Assembly (NCBI GenBank): GCA_963930655.1
Contig: OZ005605.1
Coordinates: forward strand, 20,963,501 to 21,027,500
Origin: Myrica gale
Taxonomy: Eukaryota > Streptophyta > Magnoliopsida > Fagales > Myricaceae
Direction of reading: 5' to 3'
DNA: 64,000 nucleotides
Below are positions 1 through 11,890 of this stretch, one piece after another. The notes below the pieces were generated by a model. It was not told the origin of the DNA. It saw nothing but the letters and a program-made list of their open reading frames with translations, and made no database searches. The stretch's first letter is position 1. Each line of letters begins with the position of its first letter. A program made the translations under genes and the position numbers.

Positions 1-50
1 AGGAACTGTTGTAAACTTTCTACTGGGTTTATATAATTATGGTCTTGCAG

Positions 51-3000
51 GGATTAGGGAAAACAGTATCTACAATTGCACTTATACTGAAGGAAAGGCC
101 TCCATCTTTAAGTGACTGTCAAAATGTGAAACAAGGGGAGTTAGAAACTCTAAATTTGGATGAGGATGATGATACTCATCCTGCACTTGATGGAATGAAA
201 CAAGATGTTGATTCACAAGATGTGGTGTCAAGTAGAATCCGGGTCAAGAGCACCAACCCTTCGGTCCAAGCTAAAGGAAGGCCATCTGCTGGAACCCTTA
301 TTGTTTGTCCCACTAGCGTTCTCCGGCAGTGGGCTGAGGAGTTGAAGAATAAGGTAACCAGCAAAGCTAATCTCTCTGTGCTGGTTTATCATGGAAGCAA
401 CCGAACAAAAGATCCTTGTGAGCTGGCCAAGTATGATGTTGTCCTTACAACATATTCAATAGTCAGCATGGAGGTCCCAAAGCAGTCTCTTGCTGAAGAA
501 GATGATGATGAGAAAGGAAAGCCAGTAGATGATGCTGGCTTTTCATCCAGTGGGAAAAGGAAATATCCTCCTAATCCTGATAAGAAATCCTCAAAGAATA
601 AGAAGGCTTTGGACCATGCCCTGTTTGAATCTGCCGCTCGTCCTCTTGCAAAAGTGGGATGGTTTAGGGTAGTCCTGGATGAGGCCCAGAGTATCAAGAA
701 TCACAGAACTCAAGTAGCTAGGGCCTGTTGGGGTCTCCGTGCTAAACGTAGATGGTGCTTGTCTGGGACTCCAATCCAGAATGCAATTGATGATCTTTAT
801 AGTTACTTCAGATTTCTGAGATATGATCCTTATGCTCTATATACATCATTCTGTTCTACAATAAAGATCCCAATCAATAGGAGCCCCACAAAAGGGTACA
901 GGAAGCTACAAGCTGTCTTGAAGACAATAATGTTACGCCGCACCAAAGGTGAGACCACATGTAAATCTGTAGGAATCGATAATCTATTCATACTTAAGCA
1001 AACAATGATGCTTATTTGTTATTTTTCGTTTTGCTGGATTTGTTCGTACGTGTTCAATTTTTATACGTGTTGAATCATTACTCTCTCTTCCATCTTTAGA
1101 CCTGTTGCTTGGCTGGGTTCTGACTCTGCATCATGAATACTCTTTACAAACCCTTGAGATAACTTTATGATGCATTTTGCAGTGCTCAGATTTATTTATT
1201 TAATTTTTTTTCCGCGAAATTCAGAACAATTTTCTGATGTACCCCTCGGAAACTTGCGATAATAAGTTAATTATTGCTGTTGTTGTCCTCCTGTGGTTTT
1301 AAAGGATAATCTGTAGTTACAGTGCTTGGCACAGCTTTTGGTTACCTGCAAGACGACCATTGTGTACAGGTTCACCTATTAATATCTAGGATCCATGAAT
1401 AGAAAATCCAACTCAGCTCAGATGACCTGTTCACTTTCCTTTTTCCTTTTTAGGTTTAGTTTTATTTTATATATCTGGGTTCTCTTTTTGCATCTTGATT
1501 TATTGGCGCTGGGTAAGTATATATACTCTCAACAATTTCTTTCATATGCTGCCAGATTCTCATTGTATGCATTGATATGAAGGTTGTGTTTGCGTGTTAA
1601 AATTTTAGGGTATTAAATTTGGTGAAAAAGTGAAGAGGTGATTTTTAATATTTATTATAGTGAAAAGTAATGATGTGATGGGGAGAGATTATATTGTAAT
1701 TTTTTTGTGTGTTAAAATTTTAGGAAGTGTAAAATATTGACAATAAGGTAATTGTTTGCTGTAGACACACTTCTTGATGGGGAACCTATAATTTGCCTAC
1801 CACCCAAATTAGTAGAACTGAAAAAAGTGGAATTTTCAGACGAGGAGCGTAATTTCTACTCCAGATTGGAGGCTGATTCACGTGCTCAGTTTCAGGTATG
1901 GTTTCACTATGAAGGTAGTTTGAGATTGCAAGTGATTGGGACTTGCGTTTCTTCTCCCGATTGCATTTCTGTTACTGGAGAAAGACTCATAGTTTTTCCA
2001 GTCTACATAATGATATCTATATGGTTCTGGCCATGTCAATTTGACCTCAGCAGTTCTCTGAACCACATATTTTTTTTTTCTTGGCAGGAATATGCTGATG
2101 CTGGAACTGTCAAACAAAATTATGTTAACATCTTGTTGATGCTATTGCGCCTTCGACAAGCTTGTGATCACCCCCTTCTTGTTAGGCCTTATGATTCAAG
2201 TTCTCTGTGGAGATCCTCAATTGAGATGGCAAAGAAGCTTCCTCGGGACAAACAAATATGTCTTCTGAATTGTTTAGAAGCATCTTTAGCAATATGTGGT
2301 CTCTGTAATGTATGCACTTGCTTTCCTTTCTTCTTATCCCTCATTGTGCTTCTGCATGCATGCGTGTCTGTTTCCTGTTTTGGGGTCGGTTATATTTTTC
2401 TGTTTTAATCGGTATGATTCCTTGTATATTTGTGCATGTGTATGGTTTAATCACATATCTGACAGTCCTGATTTCTCTATAGGATCCTCCAGAAGATGCT
2501 GTTGTTTCAGTATGTGGTCATGTTTTCTGCAACCAATGTGTTAGTGAGCATCTTAGTGGTGATGACAAGCAGTGCCCTGTCTCAAATTGCAAAGCTAGAC
2601 TTAGCCTGTCTTCAGTGTTTGCAAAAGCCACGCTAAACAGTTCTCTCTCTAACGAGCCTGGTCAGGGTAGTTCCCACAGTTGCTCTGTTTCTGAACTTGT
2701 TGATGCAGCTGACCATTTTTCTGAGGTTAATTCTTATAGTTCTACCAAAATTAAGGCAGCTCTTGAGGTCCTGAGCTCATTGTCCAAACCACTGGGTTGT
2801 ATATCAGTAGATAGTTCTGGACAGAGCACTCTTGCGGGAAATGCCACCTATCCCAGCTACAGTGTTGGGGAACTACCTGAGAACAATCCTGATAAGCAAA
2901 ATAAGGCTGTGGAGAGAAGTTCTAATACTGTGGTCAGGGTACTTGGAGAGAAAGCAATAGTGTTTTCACAGTGGACCAGGATGTTGGATTTGCTTGAAGC

Positions 3001-4441
3001 TTGTCTTAAAGATTCTTCCATTCAGTACAGAAGACTAGATGGTACAATGTCAGTTCTTGCCAGAGATAAAGCTGTGAAGGATTTTAACACCCTCCCGGAG
3101 GTTTGTTAGTCATTTGACCTATCATTATCTGAAAATAAAGACATTCAAAGTAGTTAGTAATTTGTTCCCTATTCCTTCAATTGTAGGTGTCCGTTATGAT
3201 TATGTCTTTGAAAGCTGCTAGTCTTGGACTCAACATGGTTGCAGCTTGCCATGTTCTTCTTCTAGACCTGTGGTGGAACCCTACTACGGAAGATCAAGCA
3301 ATTGATAGAGCACATCGAATTGGGCAAACTCGGCCTGTTAGAGTTTTGCGGTTAACAGTGAGGGATACAGTTGAAGATCGTATTTTAGCTCTTCAGGTAA
3401 CTTGGCAGTTTTAGGGAAATTCCAGTTCTGTACTTTCTGAAATTGCTGTTGTATTCACAATCATATTTGCGGCACATGGTTAATTTGTAGACTATATATC
3501 TCCTTTATATAGTTTGGAGTGTCTTGGGAAGCCCCAAAAGGAATTGAATCACAGTATTAGGTGACGCTTATCGACTTACAGTTTTAGTGGAGCTTGGAGC
3601 TTTATTTAGATACAGTGGTATAATGACATGTGGCTAAAAGGACTTCAAACAGTAACCACAGTCTTTGTTTGTCAGTGCTAATGCATATTGCTGATGATAC
3701 GGCAGAACAACTTTTGTACAAAGGAATAATGTTCGGAAACACTTAGGTGATGTTTACAAACCAAAATTTTGGATTAGAGTTTTATTGGATTTTGAGAGAA
3801 AGTAATAAAAAAATAAAAATTTATGGGAGGTCATCAAAAAGTGGAGAGAGATTATTTGAGTGAATTTTAATGTTTATTGTAATGGGAAGAGATGATTTGA
3901 TTGGGGGGAGATTATTTTATTATTATTTTCTTGATAAAAATTTTGGCATGGTTTGCAAACACCACCTTAGCCTGGTGGGTTTGGGCGGAAGCCTGTTGTG
4001 TATTGATTCTTGCACGAAAATTGAGTGGATGGAGTATTTGGTTTCAGAAAATGAGCTTTCTGCAATCTGCATCATGGTTCTTTGGAATTGGGGTTCTGTT
4101 CAGTGCTCAACCTTTTGATATTCTATTACAATCTCGGACAATGTTTTCTACTTTTGACTAAAACTATCATTAGCCAATATATCAGCTACATCTCATTCTT
4201 GGCTGCACATCTATCTCTTGCAATCTCGAGACATCTTATTCAATAATAGTTTTTCATTTGTATTTGAAAATTGTCCTTGTCAATGGTTCTTCACTTTAAT
4301 ATTTGTTAATTCAAGAGGCACTTGGCGATTTTGCAGCAAAAAAAGAGAGAGATGGTTGCGTCTGCATTTGGGGAGGATGGAACTGGTGGTCGTCAGACAC
4401 GCCTTACGGTGGAGGACCTGAAATACCTGTTTATGATGTGA
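51..4441 (+). CDS. SNF2-family ATPase with RING finger (FRG1/FRG2, CHR27/CHR28-like), 5' end outside window
   Basis: This is the 3' part of a nuclear SWI2/SNF2 ATPase of the HLTF/Rad5-like class with an embedded RING finger. Exons read by splice sites and frame are 51-948, 1765-1895, 2088-2309, 2483-3100, 3187-3396 and 4337-4441, about 727 codons in the window. Visible in order: Walker A (GLGKT) at the first codons, motif Ia ([12 protein letters not shown]), DEAQ box ([12 protein letters not shown]), motif III (LSGTPIQN), LRRTK, a C3HC4 RING split by the intron at 2310 (CGLC, then CGHVFCNQC), then the helicase C-terminal lobe ([41 protein letters not shown]). The ending [10 protein letters not shown] is typical of the family. 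All introns obey GT-AG. Arabidopsis relatives associate with SUVR2 in RNA-directed silencing; that role is inferred here by homology only. The first exons lie before the window start, so the protein start is not visible. Introns 1 and 5 each hold a Tourist-like MITE. Confidence 0.93.
1582..1745. mobile_element. Tourist-like MITE, truncated, in SNF2 intron 1
   Basis: It begins with the terminal sequence GGTTGTGTTTGCGTG and then follows the same internal sequence as the 199-bp copies at 28189 and 47484 (GTGAAAAAGTGAAGAG, then GGGGAGAGATTATATTG). The right terminal repeat is not recognisable, so the copy is incomplete or old. It lies entirely in the intron and ends just before the splice acceptor at 1764. 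Confidence 0.7.
3746..3966. mobile_element. Tourist-like (PIF/Harbinger) MITE in SNF2 intron 5
   Basis: The terminal inverted repeats are GGTGATGTTTACAAACC on the left and GGTTTGCAAACACCACC on the right, flanked by TTA at 3743-3745 and 3967-3969. The three-base TTA duplication is the PIF/Harbinger hallmark. It is related to, but diverged from, the GGTTGTGTTTG family found elsewhere in the window. Confidence 0.8.
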
Positions 4442-5424
4442 TTAGGGAGTTATTTTAGCTTTGACAGAGGTTATTTGCTAACACAGGTAATCAAATAGGT
4501 TTGGTTTTTGGTGGTGGGAGCAATAGCAGCACCTCGATCATTTGAACATTGTCTGACAGTAGATCTGAAAGGAGTAACAAGGGGCGCATTGAGAAGAAAT
4601 TTATGTGAATAGTCAACATATAGAATCAAAGGATCCATTATTTTTCCTCATTTTTTTGTTTTTTGTTTTTTGTTTTTAGGGAATGTCACTGTCTTCCCTG
4701 TCATTCTCTCATACATTTTATAGGAAGTGGACAACAGTCGTCTCAGCCAGTAAAGATATATTGAATCATATTACTGTTTCTTCCAAGTCTTTAAATGATA
4801 AGAGCTTCATTTTGTTCCATCTTTGTGTTTATTTTGTTTTTCTCTTACAGCGTTTACAAGTCTCATCTTCGTCGTGTTTTTGAGCGCATTTGGACTATTT
4901 ATCATGCAACTGCTATACTCGATGTAACGACTAGCAGCTTTATGGTTACAACCAAGTTAGCAAGTTGTACGCGGAGCCAATTATTTTTTTTTGGTGTGGA
5001 TGATGCAGCCTGTATGACATATCCCCTTTTCCTCGACCTGTCGTCTATTTAGTTTGTATTGTTTGAACATAGAGAACACGGTGGGGACTTGAGATTTCAA
5101 GGGTAATTTTGTTGCGAGCAATTAGCTATAGCAATTCAGCAGAGTTGGGAGGGGGAGTAATGCATATGCAGTATTGTGTATGTTGGCCACAGATTTGGCA
5201 TCAATAAAAATTGAAAGCAGTCTCGCTCGCTATAACTTCTCTCTCTGTCTCTGTCTCTGTAAGCAATTACTTCCCGATTGCGCCAACGTTGCGGCTGTCC
5301 GGATAACTCGCAGCCAGGATGGATGGATTTTCTTTTTCTTCAATAATTTCCTGTTTTGTTAAATAACAAGAATTACATATAAGAATTTATAATAATAAAA
5401 AGAGGAGGCAGCTTAACGAACACC
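4442..5424 (+). other. SNF2 gene 3' UTR and downstream spacer
   Basis: No coding sequence is supported here. The stretch follows the SNF2 stop codon. A TTACAG acceptor-like site near 4850 suggests a spliced 3' UTR is possible. AATAAA at 5203-5208 could be a polyadenylation signal but is far from the stop. Confidence 0.4.
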
Positions 5425-5496
5425 GGTCCCATGGTCTAGTGGTCAGGACATTGGACTCTGAATCCAGTAACCCGAGTTCAAATCTCGGTGGGACCT
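5425..5496 (+). tRNA. tRNA-Gln (anticodon CTG)
   Basis: A complete cloverleaf can be drawn. The acceptor stem GGTCCCA pairs with TGGGACC, the anticodon stem is TTGGA/TCCAG around the loop CTCTGAA (anticodon CTG), and the T arm is CCGAG TTCAAAT CTCGG. B-box-like GTTCAAATC is present. A TTTTT run at 5496-5500 is the Pol III terminator. No intron and no encoded CCA, as expected for a plant nuclear tRNA gene. Confidence 0.97.
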
Positions 5497-5919
5497 TTTT
5501 ATTTTAATTTTTTTTAGCTGTATGGGGGTTTGGGCCTTATAGCGTATAATCTCCTTCAATGCTTTCTCTAGAAAGATACTAACTAGTGTTTTGAGCAAAG
5601 TTCTGGTTGCTTCTACATCTAACTGGAGCATCATTAAGAAATACAAATCAATCAATGGAGAGATAGTACTGATGAACAATGTCCAGCAGGAGATACAGAA
5701 GTTTCCATTTTCATGCGACATAGGCAAAAGTCATTGTGTAGCACTAGCACTAGCACAAGCGACATGAAAAAAGAAAGAGGCCACAAGCTACACGTCGTAA
5801 GACACACTCATAGTACAGGCTTATTATTCCGAAATGCATATGAATTCCTTCGTATATTCGAAAAGAATCTTTTTAATTTGCTAAAACAACAATGTAGGAG
5901 AAATTTTCGCATCCCACAT

Positions 5920-6897
5920 TCACTGGGCTCTTCCTTCGCACTTTTCATTCAACCACGACAATATATCATTGCGAACAATTTCGATATTCTCTTCCGTTTC
6001 GCCAAACAGCATGGAATGCATCATCCCCCCGTAAATCTTTATGGTCTTGTCCTCACTCTTGGCCTCTTCGTACAAAGCTCTGCTCACAGCCGGATCTGTA
6101 ACAAGATCCGCACTCCCATGTAATACAATGAACGGAATGCTCACTTGGTGCAGCCTCTGACTCAAATAGTCGGTAACCCTCAATAGCTCCTGAACTGTCC
6201 CCAATCTTGGTTTTCCCCGATACCTAGCTGGATTCATCACCGCTACGACCTTCTTCTCATTGACCTTCACGGACTTGTGCAAAAGATCCGCGGTCGGAAC
6301 GATTGGTAAAGTGGGCAAGAATCTCGCAACCAACGAGAGAACCTGCGGAATTGGCCATTTGGGTCTCACATTGTCCGAGATTTTACACATGGGTGCGACC
6401 AAAACAGCGCCGTCAAACCCCTTAGGATCCGCAAAATGGATCAAGAGGCAAATCGCACCGCCCATCGATTCGCCGTAGAGAAAAGAAGGCAGTCCACGGA
6501 ACTGAGCGTCTAGCTTGACGAAATTGAAGAATGAGAGACAGTCTTGAATAACGAGGTCAACATTGGGCACGAAAGCCTTGAGACCTTGAGATTGGCCATG
6601 GCCTTCAAGGTCGAGAGCGAAGCAGGCGAAGCCATTTTGGGCAAGGAAGATAGGCGTGCCCTGGAAGGTCCAGCTCACGTCGTTGCCGTAGCCGTGGACC
6701 ATGCAGACGAGGCCACGCGGAGGAGAAGAGGAGGATGGCGGAAGCCAAGACCTGGTGAAGAGCTTTAGGCCTCTGGGTGAGGTGTAGAATGCTTTGGAGC
6801 CCCTGATTCCTTGGAGCTTATAGTAGTTTTCTTCTGGGGTATTGCCCCAGTAATGGAGGTACGGGATTTGGGGTTCATGGTTTTCTTGTTCCTTCAT
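5920..6897 (-). CDS. Alpha/beta hydrolase, monoacylglycerol lipase-like (CSE/MAGL family)
   Basis: A single open frame of 325 codons of the plant MAGL/caffeoyl shikimate esterase (hydrolase_4) family. These enzymes hydrolyse acylglycerols or related esters. Visible motifs: the early oxyanion-region HGYGND, the nucleophile elbow GESMGG, the acid site near HGSADLVTDP, and the catalytic His region GGMMHSMLFGE close to the end. The N-terminal YWGNTPEENYY motif is typical of this plant subgroup, and the length matches the family (about 320-330). The frame stays open further upstream for 69 codons, but that stretch is rich in K, N, P and aromatic residues and unlike the family, so I place the start at the Met before KEQENHEP (6895-6897). 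No signal peptide or transmembrane segment is evident. MAGL versus CSE substrate cannot be decided from sequence. It ends about 420 bp from the tRNA gene, on the opposite strand. Confidence 0.92.
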   Translation of the reverse strand: MKEQENHEPQIPYLHYWGNTPEENYYKLQGIRGSKAFYTSPRGLKLFTRSWLPPSSSSPPRGLVCMVHGYGNDVSWTFQGTPIFLAQNGFACFALDLEGHGQSQGLKAFVPNVDLVIQDCLSFFNFVKLDAQFRGLPSFLYGESMGGAICLLIHFADPKGFDGAVLVAPMCKISDNVRPKWPIPQVLSLVARFLPTLPIVPTADLLHKSVKVNEKKVVAVMNPARYRGKPRLGTVQELLRVTDYLSQRLHQVSIPFIVLHGSADLVTDPAVSRALYEEAKSEDKTIKIYGGMMHSMLFGETEENIEIVRNDILSWLNEKCEGRAQ

Positions 6898-7104
6898 TTT
6901 TGGGAGGGTTTTCGGAGCTTTCGGGGTCTCTGCTTTCCTGTTGGGATTTCGCCGCTGATTGGTGGACGATGGATGCCCACGAACAATTGCTACTGTATTG
7001 ACTTCCTGGTTTTTACCCGAAGGAGTTAGAAACTTTGGGCAACTATAAACACAAAAATAAAAATAAAAAAACCGAAAATAAGGAAAATAAGCTAGAAGTT
7101 TCAC

Positions 7105-8329
7105 CAGTTATCTCCTCCAATTAACGAATTTCTTGCTCTCTTTTATGTTGGCTGGCAGAAATTTTGAATCCTCTCTTTTTTTTTTGTTTTTTTTATATAT
7201 CTAAAAATTTACTTGAAGGCTAACTCCATAGAAAGCAAAATATTGTTCCTTGTTCGGCCTTCACGAAAAGAAATGGATTCCTGTTTCGTAAGAGATGGAA
7301 AATTACCCACGAGTCTAAAGGCATCGAAGAAGATGGACCACTAGAATATATATAGATAAATCAAATAGAATAGCTATATGCGAGTCATAATTAGCGTTAT
7401 GCTGGGCTTCTCGTCTTCCCAGGAAAGCTGAGGCCTTGTCGAGTTTTGGAGCATATTCTAGCAGCTAGCTAGGTGGAACATTAGGACGATTGGCAGCATC
7501 TTCTGGTGTTCTTCTGGGCCTTTGGGTTAGCTGAACCGGCAGTTTCGACCTCCCTTTGAGTGAAGGAGAAGTGACCCATTTGTTTACTATTGTACACACA
7601 GTTGCTTGTGTTAAAAAATTCTTACTTATCCCCAAATCTTTGCTAATATTGAATCTCTTGAGTATTGAATTATCATTCAAGAAAATGTTAATAGTGCGTT
7701 TGTTTTACAAAAAAAAATTAATTTTTATCAAACACTTCAAAATTTTACTTTAACTTTTATTACTCGTTCACTAATTTCATAATCTTTTTTTTTAACACCA
7801 ACACACTATAATTGTGTTTGCGCATGATGATCTCAAAGAATCTGGAGTCTAAAAAGCTTTTACATTTAGAATTGTTTATCCTAGGGCTTGCGGGTAGTTG
7901 CTTCGTGAGGAACAAGAGATAGAAAACAAATAGGTGGGATTCATTGATGCTAGAGCTGTCTGAGGACCGAATAGTTCCTAATTAGATGCTAACATCGTTG
8001 TCAAGCATAATGAATTGCCCACATTCTCTTCTATTTGCTCAGAAGACAACAGAAGAATATCGGTTGTGCATATCGAGATTGTTCTTCAACTTTCGATATG
8101 GGCTTTTCTAGGTTGGTCTATAGTCGTTGCTAGGATAAGACCGAGACTCTAGCTAGCCCAATAAGTGAATGAAGTACTACGCCACCTAGTTTTGAAAAGT
8201 CTCAAACCTAGCTGATCATGAAGTTAGGTACAATTTTAATTACTCCCAAGTCCCAAGTCGTATAAATTGACTTGTAATCTTTGCTGAATTAGGCAGAAAG
8301 GACCAGCATCAACCGGCAACTAAAGCCAC
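7105..8329. other. Intergenic DNA, no gene seen
   Basis: AT-rich spacer upstream of the hydrolase. Its promoter must lie here, but no clear TATA box was found. Around 7690-7760 there is a GTGCGTTTGTTTTAC-type start reminiscent of MITE termini, without a convincing partner. Short open frames here look random. Confidence 0.5.
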
Positions 8330-8337
8330 CAGCAGCA

Positions 8338-8809
8338 CAGGGCCGGCTCAAACTAAACGGGGGCCTAAGGCAAAATAAATTATTAGGCTTTTTTATATAA
8401 AATTTAATATAAAATATTTAAAATTATCTGAAAATTATTAAATTTAATATAAGATATTCAAAGTTTCCATTAATTATTTTTTATGAGGCCCTCATACATG
8501 ACATCAAGCCCCATTACTAGAATAATTAAGAAATTTATAAGACTTTTTTTTCTCTTTAAGTAAAGTTCAAAAATATCTAAAAAAGGGATTAGGAGGCCTA
8601 AAAGAAATATATCAGTCCACTCGTAATAAAAAAATATGAAAAAATTGCATCTTGTCATTCTTTTTTTTCTTATCTAAATTGTCTTTTTATTTTTAAATAA
8701 TCTATAACAAAAATAAATAAATAAAAAATATTTTTAATATGTATGGGGCCTTGCTCAGGGTGAGGCCTTAGGCTACAGCCTAACTTGCCTTACCCTTGAG
8801 CCGGCCCTG
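8338..8809. mobile_element. Non-autonomous hAT element (472 bp)
   Basis: Terminal inverted repeats CAGGGCCGGCTCAA and TTGAGCCGGCCCTG are perfect over 14 bp. The element is flanked by an 8-bp duplication CAGCAGCA (8330-8337 and 8810-8817), the hAT signature. Next to the ends are GGGGGCCTAAGGC and GAGGCCTTAGGC, again inverted. The AT-rich interior has no transposase. Identical termini and duplication suggest a fairly recent insertion. Confidence 0.92.
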
Positions 8810-10382
8810 CAGCAGCACCATTGTATTGTGCAGACATGCTCAGTGGAAGAGGAAGAATGGACCTAAATATAATATAGGTTAATTTCCCTTCTGTACTTCA
8901 TATATAATTGTGTCCTAATTACCTTATACTTTCCTTCCCCAGTCTAACCTAGCTCACGTGTTTAGTGAAAAGAGGGAGGGGTTCTTCATTTACAAGCTGC
9001 CTGCCTCTAGATATAAAACGATAGCTATGCTTTGAGATATGAGAAAAGTCAATTGCTGCCTCGATCAGGTCGTATTCATAAAGTTTTTGCCTTTATACGG
9101 GAGTGGCTTTGAGATTCGCACGTGCACTTGAAAGAGTCCGCTAGGAAATTTCCTCTAGTGTCGACCCTGGCATGCGACCTGAAGGTCCGTCAGCGTGAGG
9201 GCATGCAAAAGCAAAAAAGGCTATAATACAGACAGGGCTGTGTCTTGAAGCATCCCACATTCGCCGTAACTCGTAAGCATGCAAACAAACACACTTATTG
9301 GGTGCCCAGACGAAAAAGAAACACATTTATTTTGGCAATTATAAATGCAGATGATGCGGGATGTTTGTTCGCATTCACACCGCTGGCAACCTCATCCTTG
9401 GGCATGCAGCGCTACCGACAGTGCGGAGAATTATGAAGTAATTGGGTGGATTATACGTTGGGAAGATGTTTTTATAAGCATGTTGTCATGGTGGGTTAAA
9501 AACAAATGAGACAAAACTCCTTTGAACACGTAAAGAACAGGAAAGGACACAGAAATTAGGTCTGGTGTAGTGTGTGTACTTCTTCCTGCGAGAGTTGATA
9601 TTACTGGCTTGTTGGAGTTGGATGGAACATGGAAAGGGCGCAAGATAAAAGGAAGTTGAAGCTGGGACAAGTACCTTCCTCAACCAAAGAGTCTTACTGG
9701 AGGAAGTTGAATATATAGGGGCTTCAGCAGGTTCACGATCACTTCCCTATTTGGAGGGCAAGAATAAAACTTGTACAAAGCAAAGATGCATTTGGGTCCT
9801 ATTTAGTAAGTACATTCAAGTTGTCTCGGTTGCATTACTTTTGCTCCTTTTTTTCCGAGTCCTGGGAAAAAAATAATATTTGGGACTAGTAAAGCCTACG
9901 TTACCAAATTTGTCCAATTTTAGTTTGTTGATCTGATAGTTTGGGTAGTTTTTTCTGTGTTGTGGTACGTGGAATGAAGACAGAATTATATATGCTATAT
10001 GTCCATAACAGGGTTCGATAGATCGATAATCCTCCAATTTTTGTATTTGCTTTTGTTGAGATTTCGGGTTTCTTCTTCTATATATATCTTGGTAATGCCT
10101 TGTAGACTCTTATATTCCATTTGATGCTTAGTACGCGTCATAGTTGTTACAATTATTAATTTGAATCTCAAAGCTAGCTAGCTTTGGAACCACTTGTTTC
10201 ATAGTAGATTACTATCACACAATAAATAACATATATAAAGTCATCTCACTCACATATGAGAGAACTTATCTACAAAATGGAACATGTTCTCCTTGTTGCG
10301 GGGTGACTAAAATCTTTTCCAAAAATATATTGGCATAAGTGTTAAATACTTTCTCTTAATTTTGTCTTGATATGCGACACAT

Positions 10383-10556
10383 TGTTTGAACCTCAAATAA
10401 TTGGAGTTAATATTAAAAAATTTATCAAATAATTTTTTATTATTATAATATTTATCTCTTTACTTTTTCATAAATTCCTATAAAATATTTTCTTTTTTAC
10501 AAATAATAATATTTCACCAACCCCATACTTAAAATTTCCACACCCAAACAAGAGCT
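10383..10556. mobile_element. Possible AT-rich MITE
   Basis: The ends TTGTTTGAACC and CACCCAAACAAGAGC are loosely inverted. The very AT-rich interior contains TATTTATCTCTTTACTTTTTCA, resembling the MITE family elsewhere in the window. No clean target duplication was found. Confidence 0.35.
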
Positions 10557-11099
10557 TTGATTTGTTGCGTCTTGAGTTCATACGATTGTAGCTCAAAGTG
10601 CATATTCTTAAAAAAATCTTAAGCACCTTTTTTTTTCTTCTGCTTGGCCTTAAGCACCTTTTTGAATGCCTTATAAACACCTTCTTGGAAAAGCCAAAAG
10701 CGACCTCTGGGAAACGTACGCCTGATCAGAAAATCTCTAAATAAATCAACTTGTAGACAATTAACATGGGCTGATATAATTCTTTTTTTAAGTCTACAGG
10801 TTAGAATTCAACAACGAGCCTAATTGAGTCCTAGCCCCTAGGTGCTTTGAGGTTATAATGCCACATCGTAGCTAGGGTGGATAAGTTCCGACAAGTTGCG
10901 TGTTGTCCAAACTTTATTGTCTTCGGCAATCAACGGCTCCAATATTTTTTTATTCGGAATAAATATAATTTTTACCCATATTACATTATACTTTAAACTG
11001 TAGAAGTCTGACCGAATTGCAGTAAATTCCGTTGTAGTTTGTGATGGTGGGGTGTGAGTCCTGGGCAACCTTGTACTGCAACAGAGTCCCGCTCACTTA

Positions 11100-11290
11100 A
11101 ACTATCAAATCTTAAATTATCCACTTTAATACATTATATTCTCTAATTATTAATATAAAATATTTTGCACCTTCTACTAGATAATAATACTTTTAAAAAA
11201 TTAATATATATAAATAATGTAAAATGTCTAAAATTAGTAGTTAGATATAACAATGTATAAAAACTGATAATTTAGAGTGTGAAGGGTAAA
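11100..11290. repeat. Imperfect palindromic AT-rich repeat (MITE-like)
   Basis: The left arm around TAAATTATCCACTTTAATAC is inverted on the right around CTGATAATTTAGAGTG, with arms of about 50-60 bases of moderate similarity. It is probably an old foldback MITE. Target duplication not resolved. Confidence 0.4.
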
Positions 11291-11379
11291 ATCTAGATAA
11301 AAAATATATTTTATTTTTTATTTTTTATTTTTCTGTATAAAATCCAAGTGGGTGTAGTCTTGGTTACTAGTTAGTGATC

Positions 11380-11890
11380 AACTGTGATAACTCTGACTCG
11401 GTCAAATTAGGATTACATCGCCTATGGTGCTACAATTTGCTTTTGGAAATGCAGTAGGGACGTTCAAAAAGGGAAGTGGGAAATTGGAAATTAATCACAT
11501 CTGCTAGATATTGGTGATACAGCTATAGTTCTTATTTCTGGTCTGTTTGGTCGTAGCATTTTGATTAAGATATACCGAGCAGGCAAGCAGATAGGGTAGT
11601 GGTAGTGGCAGGTCAAAACGGGGAAATTGGAGACTACTCAATTAGTCAATTATAATTACTCTGACCCGGTCATATTAGGATTACAATGCTAGCTGTGGAT
11701 ACGCATGACTCGAGTTTGCTAATATTCCACAAGATGCAGCAAGGGATCTTGGAAATGAGAACTTGTTAATGCGTCTGCAAGGTAGTGCTATATATTTTAG
11801 ATAGACCTGTGGTACAGGGATCTCTCGGTAGCATTTTAATTTAGATAGTAGATAGGGTTCATTGATAGCAGCAGGTCAAAACGGGTAGCT
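11380..11890. repeat. Diverged tandem duplication, unit about 265 bp
   Basis: CTCTGACTCGGTCA at 11391 recurs as CTCTGACCCGGTCA at 11659. GCAGGTCAAAACGGG at 11608 recurs at 11871. Between them are matching blocks such as GGTCGTAGCATTTT and CTCGGTAGCATTTT. Offsets of 263-268 bp show two copies in tandem with small indels. No coding content. Confidence 0.6.

Noticed and set aside
6898-7104. Extended N-terminus of the hydrolase from the ATG at 7102-7104
   Set aside because: The extra 69 residues are unlike the family and low in complexity. The family-typical start is at 6895-6897.
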